Positions 44,662 through 52,688 of a stretch of DNA of 64,000 nt are shown piece by piece. Position numbers and translations under genes: made by a program. Source of the stretch: Acidimicrobiales bacterium (GTDB taxonomy: Bacteria > Actinomycetota > Acidimicrobiia > Acidimicrobiales > JAHWLA01); assembly GCA_035536915.1 (NCBI GenBank), contig DATLNE010000023.1:1-64000 (forward strand). The letters run 5' to 3'. How positions within the stretch are numbered: the stretch's first letter is position 1; the number at the start of each line of letters is the position of its first letter. The notes beneath the pieces are model-generated. The model was given only the letters and a program-made list of their open reading frames with translations, searched no databases and was not told where the DNA came from.

Positions 44662-46574
44662 CCGGCCGTCGCCGCCTCGGCTGGAACCCGCCTGGCTCGC
44701 CGCCGTCGGAACCTGCGGTGGCCTCCGAGGTGGCGCCATCGCCCGGACCGACGGGTGTGCCGATGTCGGGGGCCGTCGGCCGATGCCACGCGCCCGGTGC
44801 CGCAGGAACGGAAGCGGCCGCTCTGCCCGGGCTCGATCTCTCCGTTGCGTCGCCCGCCCCGGCGCCATCGCCAGGCGCGCCGCTCGGTGCCGGGGCCGCA
44901 GCAATCGACCCAGGCGGTGTGCCGCCGCCAGTGCCCGAGCCACCGGCGATGCGGGTGTTGTCCGACCGCGCCATGGTGGCGGTGGTCGTCGCCATCGGTG
45001 TCGGTGCGTGGCTGGCGCGCCCCGCGCCGGTTTCCCTGGTGGCGGTGGGTGTCGCGGCACTGGCCGCACTGGCGGCGCGTCGCCCCGTGCTGCTCCTGCT
45101 GACGGCGGGCGTCCTCGCCTCCGGCCTGGGCGCTCGCTCCTGGGCGGGCCTCGCCGCCGCCCCCACGAGCGGCACGGCTGAGGGAATCGCCACGCTGGTG
45201 ACCGATCCTGTCGACGTGCGCGGCGGCACCCGAGCAGAGGTGCGTCTCGAGGGCCGGCGTTACGAGGCGTGGGCCTCGCCCAAGGCGGCGGCCGCCCTCC
45301 GGGCACGGTCGGCGGGCGAGCGCGCCGTGGTGAGCGGGCGACGCAGCCCGCTGACGGGCCTCCGTCGCCAGTACCTGTTGCGGCGCCACGTGGGGGCTCG
45401 GCTGCGGCTTGACTCCCTGGCGCCGCTCGACGGCGGGTCGCCGCCCGCTCGTGCGGGCAACGCCGTCCGGCGGCTGCTCCTCCGGGGCGTGGCGTCGTTC
45501 CCGCAGGGACAGCAGGCCATGTTCGCGGGCATCGTGCTCGGCGACGACCGTCGCCAGCCGACGACAATCGTCGAGGAGTTCCGCGACGCCGGGCTCGCGC
45601 ACCTGCTCGCCGTCTCGGGCCAGAACGTGGCGTTCGTCCTCGCCTTGGCGACGCCGCTGCTGGCATTCCTGGGGCTGCGGAGTCGGGTGGTCGTTGCTCT
45701 CGCCGTGCTCGCCTTGTTCGGTGTGCTCACCAGGTGGGAGCCGTCTGTGCTGCGGGCCGAGGCCATGGCCGCGGTCACGCTCGTCGCCGCCGCGGCCGGG
45801 CGACCGATCTCGGCCGTACGCGTCCTCGCCGTGGCTGTCGCCGCCCTCCTGCTCGTCGACCCGTTGCTGGTGGGTTCGGTCGGCTTCCTGCTCTCGGTGG
45901 GTGCGTGCGCCGGCATCGCCCTGGTCACCCCCCGGCTCGTGCGACGGCGGGTGCCGCTGCCGGTGGCCGTCACGCTGGCGGCGCAGGTGGGCGTCGCGCC
46001 GGTGCTGCTGCCGATCTTCGGCGGCCTGCCGGTGGTGTCGACGCCGGCCAACCTGCTCGCTGGGCCGGTGGCGGGCCCGCTCATGATGTGGGGCATGGGC
46101 GCGGGCCTCGTGGCCGGCATGGTCGGCGGGGCGGTCGCCGCCGTCCTCCACCTGCCCACCCGGCTCATGCTCGGCTGGGTCGAAGGGGTTGCGCACCACG
46201 CGGCGGCGTTGGGCCTGGGCAGCTTCGAGGCCGCGCATGTCGCGGCACTCCTCGCGCTCGCGGTGATCGGGGCGCGAGCGCGCCGGCGCCTGCCCAAGGT
46301 GGTCGCCGCCGGAGGTGCCCTCGCCGTCTGCCTCGCCGCCGCCGTACCCGCGTGTACGTTCGGCCCGTGCGCCTCACCCTCGGCGAGCGGAGCTTCGACA
46401 TCACCACCCGCGCCCTGGTCATGGGCATCCTCAACCGCACGCCCGACTCCTTCTACGACAAGGGCGCCTACTTCGATCTGGACAGCTTCCTGGCCCGAGC
46501 GGAACGGCTCGTGGCCGAGGGCGCCGACTTCCTCGACGTCGGTGGGGTCAAGGCGGGCCCCGGCCCCGAAGTAG
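44658..46574 (+). CDS. comEC: ComEC/Rec2-family DNA uptake channel, without the beta-lactamase domain
   Basis: The 638-residue product has an unusual N-terminal Pro/Ala-rich region of 80 residues, two to three membrane helices, an OB-like DUF4131 region (RLEGRRYEAWASPKAAAALR), and the competence core with AMFAGIVLGDDRRQPTTIVE, FRDAGLAHLLAVSGQNVAFV and many helices. The metallo-beta-lactamase domain of long ComEC proteins is absent. The frame runs 208 bp into the following folP2-like gene; the final 70 or so residues are Ser/Thr/Pro-rich and probably not conserved. GTG start at 44658 overlaps the comEA stop. Confidence 0.88.
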   Translation: MTGRRRLGWNPPGSPPSEPAVASEVAPSPGPTGVPMSGAVGRCHAPGAAGTEAAALPGLDLSVASPAPAPSPGAPLGAGAAAIDPGGVPPPVPEPPAMRVLSDRAMVAVVVAIGVGAWLARPAPVSLVAVGVAALAALAARRPVLLLLTAGVLASGLGARSWAGLAAAPTSGTAEGIATLVTDPVDVRGGTRAEVRLEGRRYEAWASPKAAAALRARSAGERAVVSGRRSPLTGLRRQYLLRRHVGARLRLDSLAPLDGGSPPARAGNAVRRLLLRGVASFPQGQQAMFAGIVLGDDRRQPTTIVEEFRDAGLAHLLAVSGQNVAFVLALATPLLAFLGLRSRVVVALAVLALFGVLTRWEPSVLRAEAMAAVTLVAAAAGRPISAVRVLAVAVAALLLVDPLLVGSVGFLLSVGACAGIALVTPRLVRRRVPLPVAVTLAAQVGVAPVLLPIFGGLPVVSTPANLLAGPVAGPLMMWGMGAGLVAGMVGGAVAAVLHLPTRLMLGWVEGVAHHAAALGLGSFEAAHVAALLALAVIGARARRRLPKVVAAGGALAVCLAAAVPACTFGPCASPSASGASTSPPAPWSWASSTARPTPSTTRAPTSIWTASWPERNGSWPRAPTSSTSVGSRRAPAPK

Positions 46575-47197
46575 GCGAGCAAGAGGAGCTCGACCGGGTC
46601 GTCCCGGCCGTCGAGCTGCTGCACGCCCGCTTCGACATCCCCATATCGGTCGACACCTGGCGGGCCTCGGTGGCCGAGGCTTCCTTCGCCGCGGGCGCCT
46701 GCGTGGGCAACGACATCAGCGGGTTCGCCGATCCCGACTACCTCACGGTGGCGGCCAAGGCCGGTGCCACGGTCATCGCCACCCACATCCGACTGGGGCC
46801 GCGCATCCCCGACCCGGAGCCGCACTACGACGACGTGGTCGCCGCCGTGTGCGACTTCTTGGTCGAGCGCGCCCGTCGGGCCGAGGACCTGGGCATCCCC
46901 GCCGAGCGCATCGTGCTCGACGCCGGCCTCGACCTCGGCAAGACCTGGGAACAGTCGGTCGTGCTCTTGCACGCGTCCGACCGCCTTGCCGCGCTCGGCT
47001 ACCCGGTCCTGCTGTCGGCCTCCAACAAGACCTTTCTCGGGCGCCTGCTCGACCTCGAGGTGGGCGACCGCCGCGAGGCGTCGTTGGCGGCTACGGCCGT
47101 CGGCGTGGCCCGCGGCTGTCGGATCATCCGAGCCCACGACGTGCGGGGGGCTCGTCGCGTGTGCGACGTCCTGGCCGCAGTGATGGAGGCAGCGTGA
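46367..47197 (+). CDS. FolP2-type dihydropteroate-synthase homologue
   Basis: The 276-residue TIM-barrel protein resembles mycobacterial FolP2: MGILNRTPDSFYDKGAYFDL, LDVGGVKAGPGPEVG, PISVDTWRASVAEA and VLLSASNKTFLG. True FolP1 enzymes have an STRPG loop where this has KAGPG; the mycobacterial FolP2 with the same change was reported to lack dihydropteroate synthase activity, so the reaction here is unknown. A TACGTT hexamer 6 bp before the GTG suggests a leaderless message, starting inside comEC. Its stop overlaps the start of holA. Confidence 0.85.
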   Translation: MRLTLGERSFDITTRALVMGILNRTPDSFYDKGAYFDLDSFLARAERLVAEGADFLDVGGVKAGPGPEVGEQEELDRVVPAVELLHARFDIPISVDTWRASVAEASFAAGACVGNDISGFADPDYLTVAAKAGATVIATHIRLGPRIPDPEPHYDDVVAAVCDFLVERARRAEDLGIPAERIVLDAGLDLGKTWEQSVVLLHASDRLAALGYPVLLSASNKTFLGRLLDLEVGDRREASLAATAVGVARGCRIIRAHDVRGARRVCDVLAAVMEAA

Positions 47198-48192
47198 ACG
47201 CCTGGTACGTCAAGGGCGACGACCCGGCGCTGGTCGTCGAAGAGGTCCGCAAGCTCGTGCGCGAGCTGGCGGGCGACGACACCATGGCGGTCGAAGACCT
47301 CTCAAGCGAAGACGTCCAGGTCGCCGCCATCGTGGACGCCTGCCTCACCCCTCCGTTCCTCGGTGACCGCCGGGTGGTGGTGGTCCGCGAGGTCGGCCGC
47401 TTCCGCTCCGACGAGCTGGAGCCGTTGATCAAGTGGCTGGCCGACCCGTTGCCGACCACGTCACTGGTGCTCACCGCAGGCGGCGGCCAGGTCTCGCAGA
47501 AGCTCGTCAACGCGGTCAAGAAGGTCGGCAAGGTCGTCGACGCCACCGTGCCCAGCAGCGCCAAGGCCCGCACCTCGTGGCTGACAAGCCGCCTCCACGA
47601 AGGCCCGGTGCGCCTCGACGCCGCCGCCGGAGCGCTGGTGGGCGAGCACCTCGGCGAGGACATGGGGCGGCTCAACAACCTGCTGGAATCCTTGGCGGCG
47701 GCCTACGGCGAAGGCGCCTCCATCGGCCTCGACGAGATCGCCCCGTTCCTCGGCCAAGCAGGCGGCGTGGCGCCGTGGGACCTCACCGACGCCATCGACG
47801 CGGGCGACACCGAGGGTGCGTTGTCGTACCTGCACCGCATGCTGGCGGCGGGGGAGCGCCATCCGCTGGTCGTGCTCGCCACCCTCCACCGCCACTACCA
47901 GGCGATGTTGAAGCTCGACGGGGCGGGCGTCCGTGACGAGAACGAAGCCGCCGCGCTGCTCGGCACCTCCCCGTTCCCGGCCAAGAAGGCCATGAACCAG
48001 GCCCGTCGCCTGCAGTCGGCGGGCATCGCCAAGGCCATCGGCTGGCTGGCCGACGCCGACCTCGACCTGCGGGGCGCCAAGGCGTGGCCCGACTACCTCG
48101 TCCTCGAAGTGCTGGTCGCCCGCCTGAGCCGGCTGGTGCCTCGCCCGCCCGCGGCCAAGCGCGGCGCCCACGCAGGCGCCCGGCGGCGTTGA
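47194..48192 (+). CDS. holA: DNA polymerase III delta subunit
   Basis: The 332-residue product is the clamp-loader delta subunit: NAWYVKGDDPALVVEEVRKL, ACLTPPFLGDRRVVVVREVG, and the C-terminal helices LVVLATLHRHYQAMLKLDGA and LEVLVARLSRL. Delta opens the sliding clamp. The GTG start is in a 4-bp overlap with the folP2-like gene, which is typical of the comEA-comEC-holA-rpsT neighbourhood. The 58 bp after the gene hold no obvious feature. Confidence 0.92.
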   Translation: MNAWYVKGDDPALVVEEVRKLVRELAGDDTMAVEDLSSEDVQVAAIVDACLTPPFLGDRRVVVVREVGRFRSDELEPLIKWLADPLPTTSLVLTAGGGQVSQKLVNAVKKVGKVVDATVPSSAKARTSWLTSRLHEGPVRLDAAAGALVGEHLGEDMGRLNNLLESLAAAYGEGASIGLDEIAPFLGQAGGVAPWDLTDAIDAGDTEGALSYLHRMLAAGERHPLVVLATLHRHYQAMLKLDGAGVRDENEAAALLGTSPFPAKKAMNQARRLQSAGIAKAIGWLADADLDLRGAKAWPDYLVLEVLVARLSRLVPRPPAAKRGAHAGARRR

Positions 48193-48250
48193 ACGTGCGC
48201 CAGTAGGCCCGCGCTCCCTGCGGCCCGCCGGAGTACCTATCCGGGCGGCG

Positions 48251-49216
48251 TCAGCCTTCTGCGACCGCCACCAGGGCGGTGGGCGACATCTCCGGGGCGA
48301 ACGGCCCGTCGGGATTGTCGACGACCCACACGTGGAGCATCTCGGGCGTGGGCAGGTTCACCGAGCCCGCCGGGCAGTTGGGCCGGGCGAAGCCGACCAC
48401 CATGGCGTCGGGGGTGAAGCACAGGTCGTCGTGCGCATGCCACACGGTGAGCGGCCCGCCCACCTTGGGCCCGGGCTGTCCGACCTCGGGCATCACGTAC
48501 ATGGCGGCCACCAGCACCGGCCCACGCGAGGTGGAGGCGTAGATCAGCTCCTCGGGGGCCGCAGGATCGAGCACCTTGCCGTCCGTGTGGAACCGCTGGT
48601 TGTGCCAGTGCTGGATGCCGTTCCACACCGGCGTGATGGGCCGGAACCCGTCGGCTCGGGCGTTCGCCTGCGACGCCCAACGCTTGGCGCCCGCCTTGGT
48701 CTCGGCCAGCAGCCGGTCGGCCGTCGCCCGCTGCTCCGGCGTGGCGCCGCTCGCATTGCCGGCCGCACCGTGGCCGTGGCCGTCGGCGTGTGCCGCCGGC
48801 GCCGGGGGCGTTACCGCCACCGGGACCGCTGCGGGCTCATGCCCGTGCCCGTTGTCGTGCGCAGCCGTCTCGTGCCCGCCGTCGTGCCCGGCCCGGGCCG
48901 CCCACACGCCCGTGAACGCGGTGGCGCCCACCACCAGCACGCTCACGCCTGCCGCCACTCGGCGCAGGCCGCCTCGTCCCCACGATCCGCCCGCCTGCAC
49001 GGCCAGCGCGGCGTCGCCGGCGGACAACAAGCCCACCAACGTGACGGCGATGCCCAGCGCCAACAGCACGTGGCCCGGGTTGGAGGCGGTGAACAACCCC
49101 TCCCGTCCGGCCAAGCCGGGATCGGCGGCGTGGAGCAGCGCGTCCCAGCTCAAGCCCACCAGCAGGAGTGCCATCCCCCCGAGGCCGACGGCCAACGAGA
49201 CCACCAATCGACGCAT
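48251..49216 (-). CDS. Membrane protein with a histidine-rich linker
   Basis: The 321-residue product has three membrane helices in the first 115 residues, a His/Gly/Ala-rich linker (HDGGHETAAHDNGHGHEPAA, HADGHGHGAAG) and a globular C-terminal domain (WNGIQHWHNQRFHTDGKVLD, TVWHAHDDLCFTPD) that is probably outside the membrane. Histidines throughout suggest metal binding. The helix-loop LSWDALLHAADPG ... LFTASNPGHVLLALG resembles a motif in the membrane-dehydrogenase protein at 717-3230. ATG at 49216 is used; GTG at 49219 is adjacent. A TACACT hexamer lies close upstream. Family unknown. Confidence 0.65.
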   Translation of the reverse strand: MRRLVVSLAVGLGGMALLLVGLSWDALLHAADPGLAGREGLFTASNPGHVLLALGIAVTLVGLLSAGDAALAVQAGGSWGRGGLRRVAAGVSVLVVGATAFTGVWAARAGHDGGHETAAHDNGHGHEPAAVPVAVTPPAPAAHADGHGHGAAGNASGATPEQRATADRLLAETKAGAKRWASQANARADGFRPITPVWNGIQHWHNQRFHTDGKVLDPAAPEELIYASTSRGPVLVAAMYVMPEVGQPGPKVGGPLTVWHAHDDLCFTPDAMVVGFARPNCPAGSVNLPTPEMLHVWVVDNPDGPFAPEMSPTALVAVAEG

Positions 49217-49294
49217 CACAATCGAGTGTACGGAGCCCCTGACGCGAAAGATGACGCCCCGAGGGCGCCATCGTCCGAAGATTCGTAAAGAGGC

Positions 49295-49564
49295 TTACGA
49301 AGAAGCGTTGAGCTTGGCGATTCGCTTCATCAGCCGCGACTTGCGGTTGGAGGCCTGGTTCTTGTGGATCACGCCCTTGGCCGCCGCCATGTCGAGCCGC
49401 TTGACGGCCAGGCGCAGCGCGTCGGCGCTCGTCTCGGCACCGGACTCGGCCGACGACACCGCGTTCTTCACGCGGGTCTTGATCTCCGAACGCACAGCCT
49501 TGTTGCGAAGGCGGAGCCGTTCGTTCTGTCGGTTGCGCTTGATCTGGCTCTTGATGTTCGCCAC
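49295..49564 (-). CDS. rpsT: 30S ribosomal protein S20
   Basis: The 89-residue product is S20: ANIKSQIKRNRQNERLRLRN, the lysine-rich AVKRLDMAAAKGVIHKNQAS and NRKSRLMKRIAKLN. It binds 16S rRNA in the small subunit. GTG start at 49564. As in many actinobacteria it faces away from holA and is divergent from the next gene, 43 bp away. Confidence 0.97.
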   Translation of the reverse strand: MANIKSQIKRNRQNERLRLRNKAVRSEIKTRVKNAVSSAESGAETSADALRLAVKRLDMAAAKGVIHKNQASNRKSRLMKRIAKLNASS

Positions 49565-49607
49565 GGGGGGAAGACGATAGCAGCGGCGGCCCTATCCTCC
49601 CCAGTCG

Positions 49608-50540
49608 ATGACCGTCCCTCGCATCGCTCTCGGCCCCCAGACGATCTCCGACCGCACCCGGGCCTGGATGGGCGAGGCCGTCGAGCAGGGCGGCGGGCAG
49701 GTGGTGCCCCTTGCCGAGGCCGAGGCGCTCTTCTGGTGCGACCCCTTCGCCGTCGAGCCCCTCCGCGACGAGCTCGCCACCGCGCCGCACATCACCTGGG
49801 TGCAGCTGCTGTGGGCGGGGGTGGAGCGCTTCGCCGCAGCCCGCCTGTTCGACGACGACCGCACGTGGACGTGCGGCAAGGGCGTCTATGCCGACCCCGT
49901 GGCCGAGCATGCATTGGCCCTCGGGCTCTACGGCCTACGGGACCTCCACGAGCGGACGGTCGCCCGTTCCTGGGGCCGCTACAGCGGGCGCACCCTTCTG
50001 GGTGGCCGCGTCACCATCCTGGGCGGCGGCGGCATCACCGAATCGTTGCTGCGCCTGCTCGCCCCCTTCGACGTTGAGGCAGCAGTCGTCAGGCGACAGC
50101 CCCAGCCACTCGCAGGTCGGGCACGCGTGGTCACGCCTGACCGGCTGCACGACGTCCTCGCCGGGGCCGACCTCGTCGTGCTCGCTCTCGCCCTCACCCC
50201 CGAGACCAAAGGCATCATCGGCGAGGCCGAGCTGCGGGCCATGGAATCTCATGCGTGGCTTGTCAACGTGGCGCGTGGCGAACACGTCGTCACTGCCGAT
50301 CTCGTGCGCGCGCTGCACGAGGGCTGGATCGGCGGCGCCGCTCTGGATGTCACCGATCCCGAGCCGCTCCCGGAGGGGCACCCGCTCTGGGAACTGCCCA
50401 ACTGCTTGCTCACCCCGCACACTGCCAACACCCCCGAGATGGCCCGCCCCCTCGTCGCTGCCCGCGTGCGCGAGAACGTCGAGCGCTTCGCGCACAACCG
50501 ACCCCTCGTCGGGCTGGTGGACCCGGAACACGGTTATTGA
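49608..50540 (+). CDS. D-isomer-specific 2-hydroxyacid dehydrogenase
   Basis: The 310-residue product has the NAD-binding motif TILGGGGITESLLRLLAPFD and the catalytic triad region VNVARGEHVVTADLVRAL (Arg), LDVTDPEPLPEGHPLW (Glu/Asp) and LLTPHTANTPEMA (His). Substrates of the family are 2-hydroxy or 2-keto acids such as glycerate or phosphoglycerate; none is indicated. The frame of the convergent MFS gene reads antisense through its last 600 bp. Confidence 0.9.
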   Translation: MTVPRIALGPQTISDRTRAWMGEAVEQGGGQVVPLAEAEALFWCDPFAVEPLRDELATAPHITWVQLLWAGVERFAAARLFDDDRTWTCGKGVYADPVAEHALALGLYGLRDLHERTVARSWGRYSGRTLLGGRVTILGGGGITESLLRLLAPFDVEAAVVRRQPQPLAGRARVVTPDRLHDVLAGADLVVLALALTPETKGIIGEAELRAMESHAWLVNVARGEHVVTADLVRALHEGWIGGAALDVTDPEPLPEGHPLWELPNCLLTPHTANTPEMARPLVAARVRENVERFAHNRPLVGLVDPEHGY

Positions 50541-52259
50541 GGCGCGCTCGGTCAGCAGCACCCGGCTCAACAACGCAGCCAGTAGGAACAGCGACCCGGC
50601 GACGGTGATGGCGTTGCGGGCGCCAAGGCTGGAACCCATCCACGCCGCCAAGCCGACGCCGCCCAGGAACGCGGTGTCGAGCACGGCCTCCGAAGCGGCG
50701 AACACCCGGCCGCGCAACTCGTCGGGAGTGCGCTCCTGCAACAGCGACTCGTAACAGACGGTGCCGATGGCGTTGCCCGCCCCGGCCAACAGCCACAGCA
50801 CCAGGAGGACCATGACGGCGCCGACTTGGGCGGCGGCGACCACGGACACGCCGACGATGGCGACGCCCGCCCACAGCAGGTTCTCCCGCCGCCATTTGCG
50901 GGCCGCGCCCGGCGCCAGCACCGACCCGACGACCATGCCGATGCCCCACGCTCCGCCGATGAAGCCGAGCATCTCGGGCCGGGCGTGCAGCACCCGCAGC
51001 ACGAACAGCGGCTCGATGGGCGATTTCACGGCGGCGGCCAGCATCACGATGCCCATGACCACGATGACGGCCCGGACGATGGGCGTTGTGCCCATGTAGC
51101 GGAAGCCCTCCCGCAGCTCGGCCACGGGGTGCCAGTCGTCGTCGCAAGGCGGCTGCGGCGGGAGGTGGACGCGGGCCACCAATAGGGCCGAGCCGATGAA
51201 CGACAACCCGTTGATGAAGATTGCGGGCGCGAAGCCCAGTCGCGACACGAGGATGCCGCCCAGCATCGGGCCCACCATGACGGCGCCGTTGAACGTGGCG
51301 GCCACCAACCCGTTTGCCGCCACCAGTTGGTCCTGGTGCACGACGTTGGGGAGGGAGGCGTGCAGGGCGGGCTGGGCCAGGGCGCCGAGGACGCCGAGCG
51401 CCACCGCCACTGCGTAGAGGTGGGGGATCGTCGGCGTGCCGAACAGGAACAGCGACGCCACGGCGAGGCCGCGTAGCAGGTCGCTCATCATCATGACGCC
51501 CTTGCGGGGCAGGCGGTCCACCAGTGGCCCACCGACCGCGCCCATGAGGGCGGCGGGACCGACCTGGGCGACGAGCATGGTGGCGAAGGTCGCCGGGTTG
51601 GCATCGCGGCCCGCCAGGCTGGCGGCCACGGCGATGGTGTACACCCAGTCACCCATGCTCGACACGCCCTGGGCGAGCCAGAGCGACACGAAGGAGCGGT
51701 TGCGGCGCAGCTCCCGGAAGTCGCTGCTGCCCGTAGGCACGAGGCGCGACCCGCAGATCCGGTGCACGGCAATGAGGGCGCCGAGGACGATGAAGATGTC
51801 GCCGATGCTGAAGACGTTGTGCAGGGGGAACGACTCGGGCAGGGCGAAGATGTCGCCGAAGAACTGGATGCGGGCGTCAGGCAGTTCCGTGGAGTTCACG
51901 AAGCCGCCGCCGGCGGTCGCAGGCAGGCCCGCTGTGGCCAAGGCCCCTTCGGTGGCAGGCATCACCCCCCGGTTGGCGATCAGGGCCAGGATGTTGGTGC
52001 CGCTGCCCACAGCCACGATCCACATGCCGGGGATGTGGAGGTTGCCCGCCAGGTACCAGACACCCAGGGCGTAGCTGGAGAGGTTGAGGCCGGCGGCGAT
52101 GTCGACCGGCAAGGGCGCCTTGAGGGCGATCAACTGCACGGCAAGCGCCAGGAGCAACACCGGCCAGCGCCGGAGCCGCAAGTCCGCGACTCGTCCGAGC
52201 TTCCCGCCCGCCAAGGGCACGCTGAGCAGCCCGAGGGCGAAGAGCGCGACGACGATCAC
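49935..52259 (-). CDS. DUF5317-MFS fusion membrane protein
   Basis: The frame encodes 774 residues. Residues 1 to about 190 form a DUF5317-like domain of several helices (NLHIPGMWIVAVGSGTNILA, LPLHNVFSIGDIFIVLG-like). A major-facilitator transporter of the EntS/secretion-effector type follows: SLWLAQGVSSMGDWVYTIAV, GGPLVDRLPRKGVMMMSDLL and ELRGRVFAASEAVLDTAFLG. Recognisable transporter ends near 50,545 (VLLTERASITVFRVH); the remaining 200 residues are antisense to the dehydrogenase gene and look unprotein-like. Either the stop was lost or this tail is non-functional. GTG at 52259 is chosen just before the first helix. Export substrate unknown. Confidence 0.75.
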   Translation of the reverse strand: MIVVALFALGLLSVPLAGGKLGRVADLRLRRWPVLLLALAVQLIALKAPLPVDIAAGLNLSSYALGVWYLAGNLHIPGMWIVAVGSGTNILALIANRGVMPATEGALATAGLPATAGGGFVNSTELPDARIQFFGDIFALPESFPLHNVFSIGDIFIVLGALIAVHRICGSRLVPTGSSDFRELRRNRSFVSLWLAQGVSSMGDWVYTIAVAASLAGRDANPATFATMLVAQVGPAALMGAVGGPLVDRLPRKGVMMMSDLLRGLAVASLFLFGTPTIPHLYAVAVALGVLGALAQPALHASLPNVVHQDQLVAANGLVAATFNGAVMVGPMLGGILVSRLGFAPAIFINGLSFIGSALLVARVHLPPQPPCDDDWHPVAELREGFRYMGTTPIVRAVIVVMGIVMLAAAVKSPIEPLFVLRVLHARPEMLGFIGGAWGIGMVVGSVLAPGAARKWRRENLLWAGVAIVGVSVVAAAQVGAVMVLLVLWLLAGAGNAIGTVCYESLLQERTPDELRGRVFAASEAVLDTAFLGGVGLAAWMGSSLGARNAITVAGSLFLLAALLSRVLLTERASITVFRVHQPDEGSVVREALDVLAHAGSDEGAGHLGGVGSVRGEQAVGQFPERVPLRERLGIGDIQSGAADPALVQRAHEIGSDDVFATRHVDKPRMRFHGPQLGLADDAFGLGGEGESEHDEVGPGEDVVQPVRRDHACPTCEWLGLSPDDCCLNVEGGEQAQQRFGDAAAAQDGDAATQKGAPAVAAPGTGDRPLVEVP

Positions 52260-52527
52260 CGGCTGGATATCGGCCGAGCCGTGCCCCGGCCTGAGGGGGA
52301 ACCCTGAGGAGCCGGGCGGACAGGCGCGGCGACCGATGACACCGCGCCGGTTTTCCGCAGCCACGGGCTGCCGAAACGAGCCTTCCGGCGAACAAAGGAC
52401 GCACCAAGCCGGGCAACGTTTGAGTGACTAGTCCGTGTGGGGGTTGCCACTAAAGGACGGCGGCGGGGTGGCCGAAGGATCAGGAGCGGCTCCCAGCGGG
52501 GGCGTCGCTATCGGGAGGAGGTCCCCC

Positions 52528-52614
52528 ATGAAGGCTCGCCTTTTCAGGCTTGCCAGTGGCTTTGCCGGCCTTGCCGCAACCGTTGCGCTGCTCGGCGCTC
52601 CCCGGAAGTGGTAG
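52528..52614 (+). CDS. 28-residue hydrophobic peptide upstream of the GGDEF-EAL gene
   Basis: A strong GGGAGGAGG ribosome-binding site precedes ATG at 52528. The peptide has a basic start (MKARLFRLAS), a small-residue hydrophobic core (GFAGLAATVALLG) and ends APRKW. This looks like a tiny membrane or exported peptide. It resembles autoinducer precursors only in general layout. A hairpin and then the GGDEF-EAL gene follow within 75 bp, so it may be a leader peptide or signal. No family is recognised. The 268 bp upstream (52260-52527) hold no other gene. Confidence 0.5.
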   Translation: MKARLFRLASGFAGLAATVALLGAPRKW

Positions 52615-52647
52615 GGGCACAAGCCCACTCGTAATCAACTGGCGGAA

Positions 52648-52668
52648 CCGGGTGATGCTGGCACCCGG
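52648..52668 (+). terminator. Hairpin with pyrimidine-rich tail between the peptide and GGDEF-EAL genes
   Basis: CCGGGTG (52648-52654) pairs with CACCCGG (52662-52668). A C/T-rich tract including CTCTTCTTTTC follows directly before the GTG start at 52689. It could be an attenuator controlled by translation of the upstream peptide, or it could hide the start of the downstream gene. No ribosome-binding site is visible for that gene. Confidence 0.45.
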
Positions 52669-52688
52669 GCCGCAACCCTCTTCTTTTC

